Of a DNA stretch of 11,065 nt, positions 1 to 6,786 are shown one piece after another. Origin of the DNA: an uncultured Bacteroidales bacterium. Its GTDB lineage: Bacteria > Bacteroidota > Bacteroidia > Bacteroidales > UBA932. How positions within the stretch are numbered: position 1 is the stretch's first letter; every line of letters begins with the position of its first letter. The notes under the pieces were generated by a model. That model did not search any database and had not been told where the DNA came from. It saw only the letters and a program-made list of their open reading frames with translations. The stretch covers positions 1 through 11,065 of the forward strand of contig CALCUQ010000079.1 in NCBI GenBank assembly GCA_937906795.1, in the 5' to 3' direction. The position numbers and the translations under genes are program-made.

Positions 1-1161
1 CACAATGGTCAAACTATGACCGTAATGCAGGTGATCAACGATTTCCTTATGGCAATCTTCTTCTTTGTGGTGGGTCTTGAGATAAAGAGGGAGATGATGG
101 TAGGGGAACTCTCTTCTTTCAAGCATGCTGCATTGCCTATTTTTGCAGCTGTTGGAGGAATGATAGTTCCAGCAATACTATATTCGGTTTTCAATTACAA
201 TAATCCAGATACTATGTCGGGATGGGGAATACCTATGGCCACTGATATTGCATTTGCATTGGGAATCTTGTCATTGCTGGGGAATAAGGCTCCTTTGTCT
301 TTAAAGATATTCCTTACTGCATTGGCTATTGTGGATGATTTGGGGGCGATAATTGTGCTGGCAATATTCTATCCTACCCATGAATTGCATTTTGATATGC
401 TGTTTATTGCGTTGCTTATTGCCGGATTCCTGTTTATCCTTAACAGAAACAAGATAAGATATCCTTTATTATACATAATTCCTGGTATTTTCTTGTGGTA
501 TTTTGTGTTCCAGTCTGGTATACATGCTACAATATCGGGTGTTATTCTGGCATTGACAATCCCTTCAAAAACAAACATAAATGAGGTTAGATTCTCAGTG
601 TCAATAAAATATTGGATTAATAAATTTATTGGTGTGAGCAACAGTGAGGTTGAGGTGCTTGCAAATCCTGCGCAGCAGCACATAATTCATCAGATAAGTG
701 AGAATGTCAGAAAGATAAATCCTCTTATGCACAGATTTGAGGCAGCTCTCCATCCGTGGACAACATTTTTTGTAATGCCTTTGTTTGCATTGGCAAATTC
801 GGGAGTGGAGTTTACTGGAGAATTGTTCAGTTTTCCAATCCCGACAGTTGGTCTTGGAATATTCTTTGGCCTGCTTTTTGGAAAGCCGATAGGTATCTTT
901 ATTTTCAGTTTCTTGAGTGTAAAACTCAAAATTGCCGAGTTGCCGGAAGGAACAAGATGGAGACAGATTTTTGCGTTGGGAATATTGGCTGGAATTGGTT
1001 TTACCATGTCTATCTTTATAGACGGACTTGCATTTGAAGATGCTCACAATATTAACATAGGAAAGGCGGCAATATTGCTTACATCAACGTGTGCTGCCAT
1101 AGTGGGCTTGATTGCAGTTATGTATACAAACAAACATGTTAAAGGAAATAATAATTTATAA
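1..1161 (+). CDS. nhaA: Na+/H+ antiporter NhaA, 5'-truncated by window edge
   Basis: Inner-membrane antiporter that exports Na+ in exchange for H+, supporting pH and sodium homeostasis. The frame is open to base 1, so the start lies upstream. From the first in-window ATG (base 16), 381 residues follow, and E. coli NhaA numbering is recovered by adding 56 in the first half, so roughly 56 residues are missing. Counting from base 16, the ATDIAFALG motif carries D77 (E. coli D133) and AIVDDLGA carries D107/D108 (E. coli D163/D164, the ion-binding pair). GKPIGI carries K290, matching E. coli K300. GIGFTMSIFI near the end is also typical. The offset grows from 56 to about 46 the other way by K290, so there is an extra loop of some 46 residues around positions 190-235, before the conserved HPWTTFF segment. 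It ends 13 bases before the FKBP gene. The family call is secure; the extra loop may be normal in Bacteroidota homologues. Confidence 0.96.
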   Translation, partial: HNGQTMTVMQVINDFLMAIFFFVVGLEIKREMMVGELSSFKHAALPIFAAVGGMIVPAILYSVFNYNNPDTMSGWGIPMATDIAFALGILSLLGNKAPLSLKIFLTALAIVDDLGAIIVLAIFYPTHELHFDMLFIALLIAGFLFILNRNKIRYPLLYIIPGIFLWYFVFQSGIHATISGVILALTIPSKTNINEVRFSVSIKYWINKFIGVSNSEVEVLANPAQQHIIHQISENVRKINPLMHRFEAALHPWTTFFVMPLFALANSGVEFTGELFSFPIPTVGLGIFFGLLFGKPIGIFIFSFLSVKLKIAELPEGTRWRQIFALGILAGIGFTMSIFIDGLAFEDAHNINIGKAAILLTSTCAAIVGLIAVMYTNKHVKGNNNL

Positions 1162-1174
1162 AATAAAATTTAAA

Positions 1175-1900
1175 ATGAAAGGATTAAGATTTTTAGTGAT
1201 TGTGGCATTGGGCGGCTTTATGTTTGCTCAATGTGGGAGTGCGAGTGTTGAGGCTCCATTAAAAGGTATTTCAGCCGGACAAGTTGATTCTGTAAGTTAT
1301 GCAATTGGTATTTCTATGGGAAGCATGCTTAAGCAATCCAATTTGGGCGAAGTTGATCTAAATAGAGTAAAGGATGGTATTGTAGCTATGCTAAGTGGTA
1401 AAGTGGATATGGAGCAGATGCGTGGTGCCAATAATGCAATTAACGATTACATGCAAAAGAAATCTGTTCTTATGGGTGAGGTGAAAAAGAAAGAGCAGGA
1501 TGAGTTTATGGCAAAGAACAAAACCAAAGATGGTGTAGAGGAGACCGAGAGCGGGTTGCAATATCAAATTGTAGAAAAAGGTAATGAGATTAAAGCAACA
1601 GCTCAGGATACAGTTGAGGTTAATTACAAAGGTACTTTGCTTGATGGTACAGTGTTTGATTCGTCATATGATAGAGGTGAGTCTATCAAGTTCCCTCTTT
1701 CTGGAGTAATTGAGGGTTGGAGAGAAGGTATGCAACTTGTAGGTGAAGGTGGAAAGATTAACCTATGGATTCCTTATCAATTGGCTTATGGCGAAAGATC
1801 TATGGGACCACAACTTCCTGCATACTCTACATTATACTTTGAGGTAGAGGTAATTAAAGTATCTAAATTTGTTCCAAAAACACCTAAAAAATCTAAATAG
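1175..1900 (+). CDS. FKBP-type peptidyl-prolyl cis-trans isomerase, probable lipoprotein (FkpA/Mip-like)
   Basis: Catalyses cis-trans isomerisation of X-Pro bonds and probably assists folding of envelope proteins. Length is 241 residues. A signal sequence (1-19) ends in FAQC, so Cys20 is a candidate lipidation site. Residues about 38-100 resemble the helical N-terminal dimerisation region of FkpA/Mip proteins (VSYAIGISMGSML), followed by a Lys/Glu-rich linker helix and a C-terminal FKBP domain from about residue 127. The usual FKBP pocket residues are present: Y151, F161-D162, V178-I179, W182, Y205 and F222, so it should be active. I chose the ATG at 1175 because it gives a good signal sequence directly; an in-frame start at 1112 would overlap nhaA by 50 bases and hide the signal. 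The leader is A-rich without a Shine-Dalgarno motif. The DUF3127 gene follows after 5 bases, probably on the same transcript. Gln at position -1 of the lipobox is not canonical, so lipidation is inference. Confidence 0.93.
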   Translation: MKGLRFLVIVALGGFMFAQCGSASVEAPLKGISAGQVDSVSYAIGISMGSMLKQSNLGEVDLNRVKDGIVAMLSGKVDMEQMRGANNAINDYMQKKSVLMGEVKKKEQDEFMAKNKTKDGVEETESGLQYQIVEKGNEIKATAQDTVEVNYKGTLLDGTVFDSSYDRGESIKFPLSGVIEGWREGMQLVGEGGKINLWIPYQLAYGERSMGPQLPAYSTLYFEVEVIKVSKFVPKTPKKSK

Positions 1901-1905
1901 CGAAT

Positions 1906-2277
1906 ATGGCTCTAGAGATTAAATGTAAACTTTTGGACAAACTGCCTGTTCAGAGTGGAACAAGTGCAAGAGGTGCGTGGTGCAAGCAAGATTTTATTGT
2001 TGAAACACTTGAACAATACCCAAGAAAAATTTGTATGAATGTTTGGGGTGATGAGAAAGTGAAGGAGTTGGCAGGATACAATAATCAGGAATTGTTGAAC
2101 GTTTCTGTAAATATTGAGTCGAGAGAGTTCAATGGCAGGTGGTATACAGATGTAAGAGCCTGGAGAATACAGAAAGATGCACCGGCGGTAGCACAGGATC
2201 AGGCAAATGCGGCAGAGCCATATGTTGCACCTGTAGATTTCCCAGAGGGTGATGATGGTGGTGACTTGCCATTCTAG
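1906..2277 (+). CDS. DUF3127 family protein with SSB-like acidic C-terminal tail
   Basis: Small 123-residue protein that I recognise as DUF3127, a family found mainly in Bacteroidota with no established function. The conserved core is about residues 1-95: an N-terminal strand (ALEIKCKLLDKLP), then a KQDFIVETLEQYP motif, an MNVWGDE motif, and a Trp/Arg-rich strand near WYTDVRAWRI. The run of short strands suggests a small beta-barrel, possibly OB-like, but that is inference. After a low-complexity Ala/Gln/Pro linker (about 93-112) the chain ends in acidic residues followed by DLPF. This layout of folded core, flexible linker and acidic tip ending in Pro-Phe resembles bacterial single-stranded-DNA-binding proteins. 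No signal peptide is seen, so it is probably cytoplasmic. It sits 5 bases after the FKBP gene and just before a terminator, so it is the last gene of the left transcription unit. Family call fairly secure; molecular role unknown. Confidence 0.88.
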   Translation: MALEIKCKLLDKLPVQSGTSARGAWCKQDFIVETLEQYPRKICMNVWGDEKVKELAGYNNQELLNVSVNIESREFNGRWYTDVRAWRIQKDAPAVAQDQANAAEPYVAPVDFPEGDDGGDLPF

Positions 2278-2298
2278 ATAAAAGGATAGGTAAATAGC

Positions 2299-2331
2299 AA
2301 AAGAGGATAGCAGATATGTTATCCTCTTTTT
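2299..2331 (+). terminator. Rho-independent terminator after the DUF3127 gene
   Basis: A perfect 11-bp inverted repeat (2299-2309 AAAAGAGGATA paired with 2320-2330 TATCCTCTTTT) encloses a 10-base loop and ends in a T run. It lies 21 bases after the stop codon of the DUF3127 gene. The stem has only four G:C pairs, but the shape is classical. The flanking A and T runs could also give some termination on the opposite strand. Confidence 0.85.
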
Positions 2332-2332
2332 G

Positions 2333-2340
2333 TATATTTG
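2333..2340 (+). promoter_or_regulatory. Candidate Bacteroidota -7 promoter element (TAnnTTTG)
   Basis: The bases TATATTTG match the Bacteroides primary-sigma -7 consensus TAnnTTTG exactly. Initiation would be expected a few bases downstream, giving a short leader of about 15-20 bases before the ATG at 2363. I do not find a good TTTG -33 element at the expected 19-21-base spacing; that region falls in the terminator loop and 3' arm. The position, directly after a terminator and before a long same-strand gene run, supports the call. Confidence 0.55.
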
Positions 2341-2362
2341 CACAATATTTAATGCTGTGATA

Positions 2363-4666
2363 ATGGGTGGCAGAAAGAAAATCTATATATATGCTTTATT
2401 GTTGATTGTTATATTGGTATGTGCAATCTGCTTTCTTTTTTATGAGCTTTCCAATGGAAACAATCAAGATGAGTTTATATTGTCTGATGATGTTATGTCT
2501 GTGTATGATGGTATCCCAAGTGATGCTGTTGCAATTATGGATATAAAGAGACTGGATGCTTTTGGAGAGCTGGCCAGTGATACAACATCATATATATATG
2601 ATTTTATAGACAGAAATTCAGCCCTTGTAAAAATACAGAATTCATTGGTTGAATCACAACAGTTTTCTGGAGTCCCTTTTGTTTTCTCAATGCATTATTC
2701 TGCCAAGAACAGTGTTGCTCTTCTTATGGTTATGGATATGACATCTGTAATTGGGCAACAAAGCCTTCCGTTTTCTGGAGACAATGATTTCAGAAGAAAA
2801 TACAATGATGTATACATTTATAAATCTTATGGTGCATATTATGCACAAATAAAGAATCTGTTCATTGCAAGTGAATCGGAATATGTGCTTGAGAGTTCAA
2901 TAAGGCATATTGTTAATTCTACTTCTATATTGAGTAATGGAGAATTTAAGGATATTGTGTCAAAGAATGGTCTTGCGGGGGGGCTGTACATAAATTTTGG
3001 CCAGATAGGTAAATTCTTCTCGGGAACTGTAAACAGAGAATTTCTTGGGTTTTCTGATTTCTTTTTGAGAAATTCCAAATGGGGAGTATTAAAAATAAAT
3101 ACAAATGAAAGTGGAGCAAATTTTACTGGAGAACTGGTAAACAATGAGGATATTTCATATTTCAGTACAATATTCTACAAACAAACTCCACAAGAGAGCA
3201 AGGCCTGTGAGGTGCTTCCGCATAATACTGTTTCATATACTTCTATTCTAATAGATAACATTGATTCATATTTTTCTGAGCACGATAAGTTTCTGGAGAT
3301 TAGAAAGCGAGCCGGAGTTTTTAATACCGCTCAAAGCAAAGCCAGGGAAAATAGTGCAGATACCCTTAGGATATGGCCCAAAAAATGGATTAAGAGTTTG
3401 GGTATCAAAGAACTTGTGAGTGCGTATTGCAAATTTGGAGAGAAATGTGAATGGATTACTTTGTACAGAGTGATCAAGGAGAGAAGTTTTGGAAGTGTGA
3501 TATCATCTGTACTTGGCGGGAAGGATACTGCTCTGGTAGAAAAATTCAAATATCAGGGATATTTTTCATCTGTGTTTGGCAAGTTGTTCTCTTACTGCAA
3601 TGAGGAGGCTGTATGCAATTTGGGAGAGTGGGTTGTTATAGGACCTAAAGTTGTTTTGGACGAGTTTGCAAATGGAAACGCCAATTATTCAAATCTGGAG
3701 CATTATCTTAAACAGACACCATCGTCTGATTTTATAGACAAACATGCAAGTGTAAAGTTTATGGCTAATTTAAAGTCGGCAGGTGATTCGGTGCTGATGA
3801 TATATAAACCATATTATGCAGGTTTGCTGAAAAACTCAATTGACAAGAATAATTTTGGCCTGATTACACTGGATTTGGCTGGCGATGATAAAAAGATGGG
3901 GATTGATATAAACTTTTACATAACCGATTTACAGACACTTCCACAAGAGAAAGTAAAAGTTGACCAGCAGGGGGAGGCTGTCTTTAGGGTTGACAGTACA
4001 ATTCATATTGATAAAGGTCCGTTCAAATTGTATGATGTAACTTTAAAACAGGATGTTTATCTGGAACAGTTGCCAAATATGTTTTTAAGGTATTCTGATT
4101 CTAAAATGAAAGGAATTTGGTCAGTTCCTTTTGAAACTCCTTTATGCGGAATGGTGGAGCAGATAGATTTGTACAAGAATGGAAGATTGCAGATGTTGTT
4201 TGCATCTGGCAGCAAATTGTATTTGCTGGATAGAACAGCCAGATATGTAAGAGGCTATCCTGCAAAACTTAAAAAGGAGGTTGTGATGGGGCCAAAGGTG
4301 ATGGATATCAATAATAACAAGGATTATTCTATATTGGTGTTAAATGCAGACAATTCAATTTCGTGGTACAATATATTTGGAAAACCGCAAAAAGGCTGGA
4401 CAGATATAAAGGCACCGGAGTTTGTAAAGCAATTGCCTGAACTGGAGAAAATTGGTAGTAAGAAATACTGGATTCTAAGAGCTCCATCCCAAATGTATAT
4501 CTATACTTTGGAAGGAAAAATGGTTGAGCTCACCGACAAAAAAAGGAAAATAAGCAGAGAGTCCACTTTGGAATATGTATCAGAAAACGTTGTGAAGGTT
4601 ATGTGTACAGATGAAAAATTCTATTTTGTGGATTTAAGTTCGGGGAACATAAAAAAAGCTAAGTAA
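2363..4666 (+). CDS. Membrane-anchored DUF3352-like protein with propeller-like C-terminal region
   Basis: A 767-residue protein of unknown function. Residues 2-7 are basic and residues about 8-28 form one hydrophobic helix, followed by a long polar chain, so it is probably anchored in the inner membrane with the bulk in the periplasm. The segment after the anchor (PSDAVAIMDIKRLDAFGELA) and the long domain behind it resemble Bacteroidota proteins annotated DUF3352. From about residue 590, blocks such as QIDLYKNGRLQMLF, KLYLLDRTARYVRGYP, ISWYNIFGKPQKGW and MYIYTLEGK look like repeated four-stranded sheets of a beta-propeller. I chose the ATG at 2363; an in-frame TTG at 2330 lies in the terminator T run, upstream of the predicted transcript start. 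Its stop overlaps the next ATG as TAATG, so translation is probably coupled to the DUF4834 gene and, through it, to the MsbA-like exporter. A periplasmic partner or scaffold role is inference only. Confidence 0.85.
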   Translation: MGGRKKIYIYALLLIVILVCAICFLFYELSNGNNQDEFILSDDVMSVYDGIPSDAVAIMDIKRLDAFGELASDTTSYIYDFIDRNSALVKIQNSLVESQQFSGVPFVFSMHYSAKNSVALLMVMDMTSVIGQQSLPFSGDNDFRRKYNDVYIYKSYGAYYAQIKNLFIASESEYVLESSIRHIVNSTSILSNGEFKDIVSKNGLAGGLYINFGQIGKFFSGTVNREFLGFSDFFLRNSKWGVLKINTNESGANFTGELVNNEDISYFSTIFYKQTPQESKACEVLPHNTVSYTSILIDNIDSYFSEHDKFLEIRKRAGVFNTAQSKARENSADTLRIWPKKWIKSLGIKELVSAYCKFGEKCEWITLYRVIKERSFGSVISSVLGGKDTALVEKFKYQGYFSSVFGKLFSYCNEEAVCNLGEWVVIGPKVVLDEFANGNANYSNLEHYLKQTPSSDFIDKHASVKFMANLKSAGDSVLMIYKPYYAGLLKNSIDKNNFGLITLDLAGDDKKMGIDINFYITDLQTLPQEKVKVDQQGEAVFRVDSTIHIDKGPFKLYDVTLKQDVYLEQLPNMFLRYSDSKMKGIWSVPFETPLCGMVEQIDLYKNGRLQMLFASGSKLYLLDRTARYVRGYPAKLKKEVVMGPKVMDINNNKDYSILVLNADNSISWYNIFGKPQKGWTDIKAPEFVKQLPELEKIGSKKYWILRAPSQMYIYTLEGKMVELTDKKRKISRESTLEYVSENVVKVMCTDEKFYFVDLSSGNIKKAK

Positions 4667-4935
4667 TGGAAGGATTTTTGACGTTTGTTCTGGTATTTGT
4701 ATGTGTAATGTGGGTGTTGGGAAAGGTGTTTCCGCGATTTCTTGTGTGGTACCTGCAAAGAAAGGTAAAGAAGGGACAATGGAATACTTTTGGTGGATTT
4801 GGAAGTGGAAATACAGAAAATGATAATGTAAAAAGTGATTATAAAGAGGGGGAGGTTACAATTTCTTCGTCGGCTGAGCCAAAGAAGAAAGTTTTTGATA
4901 AGAATGATGGGGAATATATAGATTTTCAGGAGTAA
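4666..4935 (+). CDS. DUF4834 family small membrane protein
   Basis: An 89-residue protein with one N-terminal hydrophobic helix (about residues 3-27), a basic stretch (RKVKKG, 32-37), a Gly/Asn/Ser-rich flexible middle and a conserved-looking end: KKKVFDKN, then GEYIDFQE at residues 82-89. The end motif and size match the Bacteroidota family DUF4834, which has no established function. The positive residues after the helix suggest the tail faces the cytoplasm. Its ATG shares the A of the upstream TAA stop, and its own TAA shares an A with the ATG of the exporter gene, so it sits between the two with one-base overlaps on both sides. This arrangement suggests coupled translation and possibly a role as a small accessory subunit; that role is inference. 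Confidence 0.82.
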   Translation: MEGFLTFVLVFVCVMWVLGKVFPRFLVWYLQRKVKKGQWNTFGGFGSGNTENDNVKSDYKEGEVTISSSAEPKKKVFDKNDGEYIDFQE

Positions 4936-6761
4936 TGAAGGATTTTAAAAGATTATTGGCCTATGCCAGACCATATGGCAGGTTCTGGCCCTGGTATTTG
5001 GTTTTGTCTATATTGTCTGTGATTTTTGGTGTTGTCAATTATGCACTTATTGACCCGCTGTTAACAGTGCTGTTCCAACCCGAAACACTCAACCAGCAGG
5101 CACAGATGCCTGTTTTTGAATTGACTCCTGCGTATTTCCAGGAGTTGTTCTCGTACTATCTTACCAAGATAATGCTCACAAGTGGTTTGTTGAGAGGGTT
5201 GTTGTTTGTGAGTCTGTTTTTTGTTTTTGCCTCTTTGTTGTCTAACATTACAAGATATTTGTCTCAAAGGATTCTTGTAAATATGAGGACATATATAATG
5301 CAGAATATAAGAAGGGATCTGTTCAATAAAATTTCCTCTTTGCATGTGGGGTATTTTCATAATCAGAAAAAAGGAGATATTCTCTCCAGCATTTCAAATG
5401 ATGTTACAGAGGTGCAAAATGGTGTGGCAAACAGTTTTCATGTGTTGTTCAGGGAGCCGTTGCTTATTTTGGGATTTCTTGTAGGATTGTTCTATATGTC
5501 TCCAAGGCTTACACTTGTTACCTTGCTTACTCTCCCTTTTTCTGCTGTGGTTATAGGAAAAATAAGCAGGTCGCTAAAGAGGGGCGCTGCCAATACACAG
5601 TCTTTGATGGGTAGAATTGTGAGTCATTTTGAGGAGGCAATATCTGGTATTAGAATAATAAAGGCTTTCAATGCAAAAAAATATGTAGGAGATAACTTTG
5701 AGGTTACTAATACCCAGCACAAGCAAAGTAGCAGAGCAATGTTCAACAAACAGGAGATGGCATCTCCATTATCTGAATTTTTGGGAATTTCTGTGGCTGC
5801 TTGTGTATTGTTTTATGGCGGTTGGTTGCAGTTGCAGGGCAAACTTGGTATGGATATGCCAGCTTTTGTTGTGTATATTGGTTTTTACTGGAGAGTGCTT
5901 GAGCCTGCCAAGGCTATGTCCAATGCGTATGCAAGTATTCAAAGAGGTTTGGTGTCTGGAAGAAGATTATTTGCTATATTAGATGTTGAAAATCCAATAA
6001 AGGAGAAGGAAAATGCCCTTGATATTACAGATTTTAAGGATAAAATAGAGTTTAAAGGGGTAAACTTTGCCTATGAAAGTGAGCCTGTCCTTAAGAATAT
6101 AAATGTAGAGATACCTAAGGGTAAGATGGTGGCAATTGTTGGTCCTTCTGGCGGAGGAAAATCCACTATGGCGGATCTGCTTCCAAGATTTTATGATATA
6201 TCTGATGGTGAGATATTGCTTGATGGTGTAAATATTAAGGATTATAAACTCGACAGTCTTATATCGTTGATGGGTATTGTGACTCAAGAGGCAATTCTTT
6301 TTAATGATACTGTTTATAACAATATTGCCTTTGGAATGAAAAATGTTAAGGAGGAAGATGTGATAAGGGCTGCAAAAATTGCAAATGCTCATAATTTCAT
6401 TTCACAAATGGAAATGGGGTATCAGACAAATATAGGTGACAGGGGAGCAAAATTGTCGGGAGGACAAAGACAAAGACTTTCAATTGCACGAGCAATTCTA
6501 AAGAATCCTCCTATATTGATCCTGGATGAGGCAACTTCTGCTTTGGATACTGAAAGTGAGAGACTTGTACAGGATGCATTGACAAAACTTATGGAAAACA
6601 GAACTTCTATAGTTATTGCACACAGATTGTCTACCATTAAGAATGCAGATGAGATAATTGTACTGAAGGATGGGGAGATAATTGAAAGGGGAAATCATGA
6701 TATGCTTGTTGGCAATGGAGGAATGTACTCTCATTTATGCCAGCTGCAAGATTTTAAATAG
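4935..6761 (+). CDS. MsbA-like ABC exporter (fused permease and ATPase)
   Basis: A 608-residue half-transporter expected to homodimerise in the inner membrane and export a lipid or other hydrophobic substrate using ATP. Residues about 17-330 form the type I exporter transmembrane domain; hydrophobic segments are clear near 20-40, 86-105, 175-208, 283-300 and 308-325. The nucleotide-binding domain (about 370-608) is complete: Walker A GPSGGGKST at 403-411 with K409, Q-loop Q451, signature LSGGQ at 507-511, Walker B ILILDE ending in catalytic E532, D-loop SALD, and H-loop H563. All catalytic residues are present. Length matches MsbA and related exporters. Substrate cannot be read from sequence; MsbA-type lipid A/lipooligosaccharide flipping is likely because the organism should be Gram-negative and an acyl-activating enzyme gene follows after 25 bases. 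Other lipid or peptide exporters of the same class are possible. Confidence 0.94.
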   Translation: MKDFKRLLAYARPYGRFWPWYLVLSILSVIFGVVNYALIDPLLTVLFQPETLNQQAQMPVFELTPAYFQELFSYYLTKIMLTSGLLRGLLFVSLFFVFASLLSNITRYLSQRILVNMRTYIMQNIRRDLFNKISSLHVGYFHNQKKGDILSSISNDVTEVQNGVANSFHVLFREPLLILGFLVGLFYMSPRLTLVTLLTLPFSAVVIGKISRSLKRGAANTQSLMGRIVSHFEEAISGIRIIKAFNAKKYVGDNFEVTNTQHKQSSRAMFNKQEMASPLSEFLGISVAACVLFYGGWLQLQGKLGMDMPAFVVYIGFYWRVLEPAKAMSNAYASIQRGLVSGRRLFAILDVENPIKEKENALDITDFKDKIEFKGVNFAYESEPVLKNINVEIPKGKMVAIVGPSGGGKSTMADLLPRFYDISDGEILLDGVNIKDYKLDSLISLMGIVTQEAILFNDTVYNNIAFGMKNVKEEDVIRAAKIANAHNFISQMEMGYQTNIGDRGAKLSGGQRQRLSIARAILKNPPILILDEATSALDTESERLVQDALTKLMENRTSIVIAHRLSTIKNADEIIVLKDGEIIERGNHDMLVGNGGMYSHLCQLQDFK

Positions 6762-6786
6762 AACTTAAACCAAACAAAATATTATT

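Noticed and set aside
601..1047. Open reading frame of 148 codons on the - strand opposite nhaA
   Set aside because: It lies wholly opposite conserved NhaA sequence, is rich in Cys, Lys and Ser without any recognisable domain, and fits a chance frame.
1112..1174. Upstream in-frame ATG extending the FKBP protein by 21 residues
   Set aside because: It would overlap nhaA by 50 bases and bury the signal sequence that starts at 1175.
1162..1174. A/T-rich gap between nhaA and the FKBP gene as a possible terminator or promoter
   Set aside because: Only 13 bases long, with no inverted repeat and no TAnnTTTG element; it looks like a plain A-rich translation leader.
5979..6392. Open reading frame of 137 codons on the - strand opposite the exporter ATPase domain
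   Set aside because: It is antisense to Walker A and Q-loop coding sequence; composition is Ile/Tyr/Lys-rich with no motif, as expected for a shadow frame.
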